A DNA stretch of 64,000 nt, taken from the NCBI RefSeq assembly GCF_018305005.1, contig NZ_JAGQEG010000004.1:1-64000 (forward strand), in the 5' to 3' direction. The position numbers and the translations under genes were made by a program. The stretch comes from Collimonas silvisoli. GTDB taxonomy: Bacteria; Pseudomonadota; Gammaproteobacteria; Burkholderiales; Burkholderiaceae_D. The notes under the pieces were generated by a model that ran no database searches, was not told the origin of the DNA, and was given only the letters and a program-made list of their open reading frames with translations. The number at the start of each line of letters is the position of its first letter. Within the stretch, counting starts at the first letter, position 1. Positions 59,638-64,000 of this stretch are shown piece by piece.

Positions 59638-61047
59638 TTACCACCGGATTATCTTTCCGGGATTCATGATGTTCTTCGGATCGAAAGCATGCTTCAGCGC
59701 ACGCATGGTGGCAATCGCTTCGACGCCATGTTCTTCGATCAGGAAATCGATTTTGTGCAGGCCGACCCCATGCTCGCCGGTACAAGTGCCATCCATGCCG
59801 ATGGCGCGGCTCACCATCCGCGCATTGACGCCCTCGGCGCGCGCGATATCGGCGGCATCGTCCGGATCGACCAGCATCTGCACATGAAAATTGCCATCGC
59901 CGACGTGGCCGATGATCGAATACACCATGCCGTTCGCCTCGCAATCGGCTTTGGTTTCGAGAATGCATTCGGCCAGGCGTGAGATCGGTACGCAGCAATC
60001 GGTTGAAATCGCGCGGCTGCCGGGACGCAGTTGCAGCAAGGCGAAATAGGCGTTGTGGCGCGCCGTCCATAAGCGCGAACGATCTTCCGGGCGGATAGCC
60101 CATTCGAAGCCGCTGGCGTGATGCTCAGCCACCACCGCCTGCACCAGCTCGGCCTGCTCCTTGACGCCATTCTCGCTGCCGTGGAATTCAAACAGCAGCA
60201 ACGGTTGCTCCGGCAGCGCCAGCTTGGAATGTGCATTGATCGCTCTGACGCCGTTTTCATCCAGCAGCTCTACCCTTGCCACCGGCACCCCCAGCTGTAT
60301 GGTCTGGATCACGGCGTTGACGGCGTCGGCGATGTTTTGAAACGAACATACCGCGGCCGAGATGGCTTCCGGTTGCGGATAGAGCTTGACGGTCACTTCG
60401 GTAATCACGCCCAACGTGCCTTCGCTGCCGACAAAAATGCGCGTCAGGTCGTAGCCTGCGGCTGATTTTTTGGCGCGGGTTCCGGTCTTGATGATGCGGC
60501 CGTCAGCGGTCACCACCGTCAACGCCAGCGTGTTTTCGCGCATGCTGCCGTAACGCACGGCGTTGGTGCCGGAGGCGCGGGTCGCCGCCATGCCGCCGAT
60601 CGTGGCGTCGGCGCCGGGATCGATGGGAAAGAACAGGCCGCTGTCTTTGATTTCGTGATTCAATTGCTTGCGGGTGACGCCGGCCTGCACCGTCGCCGTC
60701 AGGTCTTCGGCATGAATCGCCAGCATACGGTTCATGCGCGACAAATCGATGGAAATGCCGCCTTGCAGCGCCAGCACGTGCCCTTCCAGCGAAGTGCCGC
60801 TGCCAAAGGGAATTACCGGAACCTGGTATTCGCTGCACAGCTTGACCAGCGCTGCGACCTCTGCGGTCGATTCGGCAAACACCACGGCGTCCGGCGGCAT
60901 CGGGTCATACGAAGAAGCATCGCGGCCATGATGTTCGCGCATCGCCATGGTGGTCGAGAAACGTTCGCCAAACAGGGCGCCGAGGGCTGCCAGCAAAGCA
61001 TCCGGCAATGGTTTCTTCAGGGCAGTGAGGTCGCTTTTGTGGTTCAT
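59638..61047 (-). CDS. GlcD/Dld-like FAD-linked 2-hydroxy-acid dehydrogenase
   Basis: 469 residues from ATG 61047, which has AAGGAG at a good distance; an ATG at 61053 is too close to it. VAO fold: VPVIPFGSGTSLEGHVLAL, DPGADATIGGMAATRASGTNAVRYG, RIFVGSEGTLGVITEV, C-terminal IIGHVGDGNFHVQML and CTGEHGVGLHKIDFL. This is the single-subunit D-lactate dehydrogenase (cytochrome) group rather than GlcD proper, so D-lactate or a related D-hydroxy acid is the likely substrate. Its stop is 32 bases before the LysR gene. Confidence 0.88.
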   Translation of the reverse strand: MNHKSDLTALKKPLPDALLAALGALFGERFSTTMAMREHHGRDASSYDPMPPDAVVFAESTAEVAALVKLCSEYQVPVIPFGSGTSLEGHVLALQGGISIDLSRMNRMLAIHAEDLTATVQAGVTRKQLNHEIKDSGLFFPIDPGADATIGGMAATRASGTNAVRYGSMRENTLALTVVTADGRIIKTGTRAKKSAAGYDLTRIFVGSEGTLGVITEVTVKLYPQPEAISAAVCSFQNIADAVNAVIQTIQLGVPVARVELLDENGVRAINAHSKLALPEQPLLLFEFHGSENGVKEQAELVQAVVAEHHASGFEWAIRPEDRSRLWTARHNAYFALLQLRPGSRAISTDCCVPISRLAECILETKADCEANGMVYSIIGHVGDGNFHVQMLVDPDDAADIARAEGVNARMVSRAIGMDGTCTGEHGVGLHKIDFLIEEHGVEAIATMRALKHAFDPKNIMNPGKIIRW

Positions 61048-61142
61048 TGGCATGTCTCCTTTTTCCATGAATTTTACTCTGCGGGGCTGGTGTGTGCTGG
61101 TGTAAAGTACAAGCACGCCAAATGAAGAGAAAGCAAAAGATC

Positions 61143-61700
61143 ATGGGAAATCGACTTTCAAAGATCGCAACGCGCACCGGCGACAATGGCAGCACCGGCC
61201 TGGGCGACGGCAGCCGCACGGACAAGGACAGCCTGCGGATCCAGGCTATCGGCGATATCGACGAGCTCAATTCGCAGCTGGGCCTTTTACTGTGTGACAA
61301 ACTGGATGCGGTGCTGCGCGAAACATTGCTGTCGATACAACACGATCTGTTCGACCTGGGCGGCGAACTGTGCATCCCCGGCTACACCCTGATCAGCGAG
61401 GCACAGGTAGCGCGGCTCGACCGTTTGCTGGAAAAATACAATGCCGACTTGCCGCCATTGCGCGATTTCATCCTGCCGGGCGGCAGCCATGCCGCGGCGC
61501 TGGCGCACGTCTGCCGCACCGTTTGCCGGCGTGCGGAACGCAGCATAGTCAGCTTGGGCAAGAGCGAGACGGTGAGCGAAGCGCTACGGCAGTATGTGAA
61601 TCGCTTGTCGGATTTGCTGTTCGTGCTGTCGCGGGTGTTGAACCGGGCGGATGGCGGCAGTGACGTGTTGTGGCAGAAGGATAGATTGCGGGACGTTTAA
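61143..61700 (+). CDS. PduO-type cob(I)alamin adenosyltransferase
   Basis: 185 residues from ATG 61143 (MGNRLSKIATRTGDNGSTGL). Transfers the adenosyl group of ATP to corrinoid to form adenosylcobalamin. The ATP site is TRTGDNGSTGLGDGSR; DELNSQLGLLL, FILPGGSHAAALAHVCRTVCRRAER and VNRLSDLLFVLSRVLN complete the family. No cobalamin gene is adjacent; it is divergent from the FAD dehydrogenase across 95 bases. Confidence 0.92.
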   Translation: MGNRLSKIATRTGDNGSTGLGDGSRTDKDSLRIQAIGDIDELNSQLGLLLCDKLDAVLRETLLSIQHDLFDLGGELCIPGYTLISEAQVARLDRLLEKYNADLPPLRDFILPGGSHAAALAHVCRTVCRRAERSIVSLGKSETVSEALRQYVNRLSDLLFVLSRVLNRADGGSDVLWQKDRLRDV

Positions 61701-61753
61701 AACAAAACGAAGTTGCTTGCTGCGCTTATTTCTTACCTCTTATTTCTTACGTC

Positions 61754-62578
61754 TTATCGGCCACGCTTATCGTGTTCGATCAATGCATAGGCCGAATGAT
61801 TGTGGATCGATTCGAAGTTTTCCGCTTCCAGCACATACGCGAGCACACGCGGCTCATTGTTCAGAGCCACCGCCACATCGCGCACCAGGTCTTCCACAAA
61901 TTTTGGATTTTCGTAAGCCCGTTCGGTAACGTATTTTTCATCCGGGCGCTTCAGCAAGCCGAACAATTCGCACGATGCCTGCGCTTCGATGCGGGCGATC
62001 AGTTCGTCGACCATGATCTCGCCGTCCAGCACCGCATTGACGGTAATGTGCGAGCGCTGGTTGTGCGCACCGTAGGCTGAAATCTGCTTCGAGCAAGGGC
62101 ACAGGCTGGTTACCGGCACCAGCACTTTCAAGCTCACTTCCAGCACGCCCTGATTGATCTCGCCGGTCAGGCCCACTTCGTAATCCATCAAGCTCTGCAC
62201 GCCGGAAACCGGCGCCGTCTTGTTGATGAAATACGGGAAAGTCAGTTCGATGCGGCCGCGTTCGGCATCCAGCAAGCTGACCATCTTGCGCATCAGTTGG
62301 CCAAACGAGGCGACGTTGAGCGGCCCGTCCAGTCCTTCCAGCAGCGCGATGAAACGCGACATGTGGGTGCCCTTCTGCTGTTCCGGCAGATGCACATACA
62401 TATTCCAAGTGCCGATGGTCGGCTGGGCTGAAGCACCACCGGCACCGCCAGCTGCGGCGGTACGCACCGTCACCGGATAGCGCACCCCTTTTACACCGAC
62501 CCGCTGAATCGCCAGACGGCGGGTGTCGACGCTGCTTTGCACGTCAGGAATGGTCAGATTGCGGTCACGAGTATTCAT
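61754..62578 (-). CDS. folE2: GTP cyclohydrolase FolE2
   Basis: Type IB (COG1469) enzyme that makes dihydroneopterin triphosphate for folate and queuosine, and can work with metals other than Zn. 274 residues. Metal/catalytic Cys160 and Cys162 in [21 protein letters not shown], Glu in [19 protein letters not shown], and [13 protein letters not shown] near 70-81. Its gene is 121 bases downstream of dxs, with a repeat element in between. tgt and queA in this window use its product's pathway. Confidence 0.94.
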   Translation of the reverse strand: MNTRDRNLTIPDVQSSVDTRRLAIQRVGVKGVRYPVTVRTAAAGGAGGASAQPTIGTWNMYVHLPEQQKGTHMSRFIALLEGLDGPLNVASFGQLMRKMVSLLDAERGRIELTFPYFINKTAPVSGVQSLMDYEVGLTGEINQGVLEVSLKVLVPVTSLCPCSKQISAYGAHNQRSHITVNAVLDGEIMVDELIARIEAQASCELFGLLKRPDEKYVTERAYENPKFVEDLVRDVAVALNNEPRVLAYVLEAENFESIHNHSAYALIEHDKRGR

Positions 62579-62599
62579 TGATGCTTACCTTTGAATGAA

Positions 62600-62696
62600 C
62601 GTAGGGCGGGCACAAGCTGCCCGCGCGGATGCCAGTTGCGCTGCTACCGCGTGGGCCTGCGTGGGCCGCGTGTGGACATTACATGCCCACCCTACT
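62600..62696. repeat. Short inverted-repeat element between dxs and folE2
   Basis: Ends are GTAGGGCGGGCA (62601-62612) and TGCCCACCCTAC (62684-62695), inverted with one mismatch, about 97 bases overall with inner GC-rich stems (GCGGGCACAAGCTGCCCGC at 62606-62624). I recall elements with GTAGGGTGGGCA ends scattered through Oxalobacteraceae and other betaproteobacteria. It sits directly against the dxs stop at 62700-62702. Confidence 0.65.
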
Positions 62697-62699
62697 CGG

Positions 62700-64000
62700 T
62701 TAATTTTGATTGACGACCAGACGTGGCTGATCCTTGCCGAACCGCTGGCGTATCGAGGCGGCGATACCTTCTGCATTCAAGCCGCACTGCGCCAACAACT
62801 GGCTCACATCGCCATGGTCTATAAATCGGTCTGGCAAACCCAGATGCAAGAGCGGCTTGACACATCCTGCCGCCGCCAGCGCTTCCGCCACCGCGGCGCC
62901 AGCGCCGCCCATGATGCAGCCCTCTTCCACGGTGACCAGCGCATCGTGGGTTTTTGCCAGTTCCAGCACCAGATCGATATCCAGCGGTTTGATGAAACGC
63001 ATATTGGCAACGCTGGCGTCCAGCAACTCGCCGGCCGCCAGGCTTGGCGCCAGCATCGAGCCGAACGCCAGGATCGCCACGTTCCGGCCTTGGCGCTTGA
63101 TTTCGCCTTTACCGAGAGGCAATGTAGTCAGTTCCTTGGCGATGGCCGCGCCGACGCCGGCGCCGCGCGGATAACGCACCGCCGCCGGGCCGTTGTAGTG
63201 ATACGCGGTGGACAGCATCTGGCGGCATTCGTTTTCATCGGATGCGGCCATCACCACCATATTGGGGATGCAACGCAAATACGCCATATCGTAGTTGCCG
63301 GCGTGGGTCGCGCCATCGGCGCCGACCAGGCCGGAACGATCCAGCGCAAATGTCACGTCCAGATTCTGCAAGGCGACGTCGTGGATCAGTTGATCGTAGG
63401 CGCGCTGCAGGAAAGTCGAGTAGATCGCCACTACCGGTTTCAAGCCTTCGCAGGCCAGGCCGGCGGCGAAAGTGACCGCATGCTGCTCGGCGATGCCGAC
63501 GTCGTAGAAGCGTTGCGGGAAACGCTGGGCGAAGGTATCCAGGCCGGAGCCGCCCGACATGGCCGGGGTGATGCCGATCAGCTTGTCGTCTTGCGCCGCC
63601 ATATCGCACAGCCAATCGCCGAAGACTTGGGTGTAGGTCATCTTGCTGACCGCAGCCGGCTTGATGCCTTCAGCCGGATTGAACTTGCCGGGACCGTGAT
63701 ACAACACCGGATCCGCCTCCGCCAGCTTGTAGCCCTGGCCCTTCTTGGTCACCACATGCAGGAACTGCGGACCCTTCAGGTGCTTCAGGTTTTGCAAGGT
63801 CGGGATTAGCGATTCCAGGTCATGGCCGTCGATCGGGCCGATGTAATTGAAACCGAATTCTTCAAACATGGTGGCTGGCACCACCATGCCTTTGGCGTGT
63901 TCTTCGAAACGCTTGGCCAGTTGCCGCATCGGCGCCGGCAGGATCGACTTGCCGACATTCTTCGCTTGCGCATAAAACTGGCCCGACATCAGGCGCGCCA
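62700..64000 (-). CDS. dxs: 1-deoxy-D-xylulose-5-phosphate synthase, 5' part outside window
   Basis: TPP enzyme that opens the MEP isoprenoid pathway from pyruvate and glyceraldehyde-3-phosphate. About 433 of roughly 620 codons are inside; the frame is open through base 64000, so the start lies to the right and the Met at 63989 is internal. Seen: [46 protein letters not shown], the transketolase Glu in [19 protein letters not shown], and [16 protein letters not shown]-terminus VVNQN. Probably co-transcribed with folE2. Confidence 0.96.
   Translation of the reverse strand, partial: ARLMSGQFYAQAKNVGKSILPAPMRQLAKRFEEHAKGMVVPATMFEEFGFNYIGPIDGHDLESLIPTLQNLKHLKGPQFLHVVTKKGQGYKLAEADPVLYHGPGKFNPAEGIKPAAVSKMTYTQVFGDWLCDMAAQDDKLIGITPAMSGGSGLDTFAQRFPQRFYDVGIAEQHAVTFAAGLACEGLKPVVAIYSTFLQRAYDQLIHDVALQNLDVTFALDRSGLVGADGATHAGNYDMAYLRCIPNMVVMAASDENECRQMLSTAYHYNGPAAVRYPRGAGVGAAIAKELTTLPLGKGEIKRQGRNVAILAFGSMLAPSLAAGELLDASVANMRFIKPLDIDLVLELAKTHDALVTVEEGCIMGGAGAAVAEALAAAGCVKPLLHLGLPDRFIDHGDVSQLLAQCGLNAEGIAASIRQRFGKDQPRLVVNQN

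Noticed and set aside
62595-63809. Long plus-strand open frame of 404 codons opposite dxs
   Set aside because: It mirrors the highly conserved Dxs protein on the other strand; GC-rich codon use keeps the antisense frame open. No family resemblance.

Overview
The window is ordinary-looking chromosomal DNA of a betaproteobacterium. Gene order (mpl-yqiA-ubiC, secDF-yajC-tgt-queA, recG-oxyR-ubiA, pilTU, prmA beside a DUF3426 protein), protein sequence and high GC point to Burkholderiales, family Oxalobacteraceae. Collimonas is my best guess (a Herbaspirillum or Janthinobacterium relative is possible); this rests on recognition, not on a search. I see no rRNA, tRNA, CRISPR array, prophage or insertion sequence.

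Layout. 1-2.2 kb: end of thiD, then hemL. 2.3-10.5 kb: a minus-strand array read mpl, yqiA, ubiC, an RNase II-family gene, a tonB-like gene, aroE, mtgA and a corA that lacks its 5' part; several neighbours overlap stop to start. 10.7-19.1 kb: a plus-strand run with an unknown protein, tlpA-like, aroQ, accB, accC, prmA, a zinc-ribbon/DUF3426 protein, a PfkB sugar kinase, a Gly/Tyr-rich lipoprotein and an exported peroxiredoxin. 19.1-23.7 kb: an Fsr-like efflux pump, a divergent AraC-type regulator broken by a frameshift, a GST and purB. 23.8-29.7 kb: minus-strand queA-tgt-yajC-secD-secF, with a palindromic repeat between secD and secF. 29.8-34.4 kb: recG, oxyR, ubiA and a DUF883 protein. 34.5-36.0 kb: yggS and proC, fused at their junction by an apparent deletion. 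36.1-38.8 kb: pilT, pilU, gpx.

38.9-44.1 kb is a glycerol regulon: glpR, then glpD, glpK and glpF, with a near-perfect GlpR operator before glpD. The 404-bp glpR-glpD gap also holds a hairpin and T-tract on the plus strand that could end a small RNA. 44.3-54.6 kb is the most distinctive part: a LacI-type regulator followed by glucarate dehydratase, an SMP-30 lactonase, uronate dehydrogenase, a mutarotase, a hexuronate-type MFS permease, a GH31 alpha-glycosidase and a porin. Together these give a path from outer-membrane entry of a uronic-acid glycoside, through hydrolysis, oxidation of the free uronate to the aldarolactone and ring opening, to dehydration of glucarate. A TTGACA-17-TACCAT promoter is buried in a perfect 18-bp inverted repeat whose arms are operator-like, and a related operator precedes the regulator gene.

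54.7-61.0 kb (minus) holds glcD-glcE-glcF for glycolate oxidation, preceded by a LysR regulator and a second, GlcD/Dld-like FAD dehydrogenase. 61.1-64.0 kb holds a PduO-type cobalamin adenosyltransferase, folE2, a short inverted-repeat element and the 3' two-thirds of dxs, which runs off the right edge.

The most checkable oddities are three apparent lesions in otherwise standard genes (corA 5' truncation, araC-type frameshift, yggS/proC junction deletion) and the promoter/operator architecture of the uronate operon.
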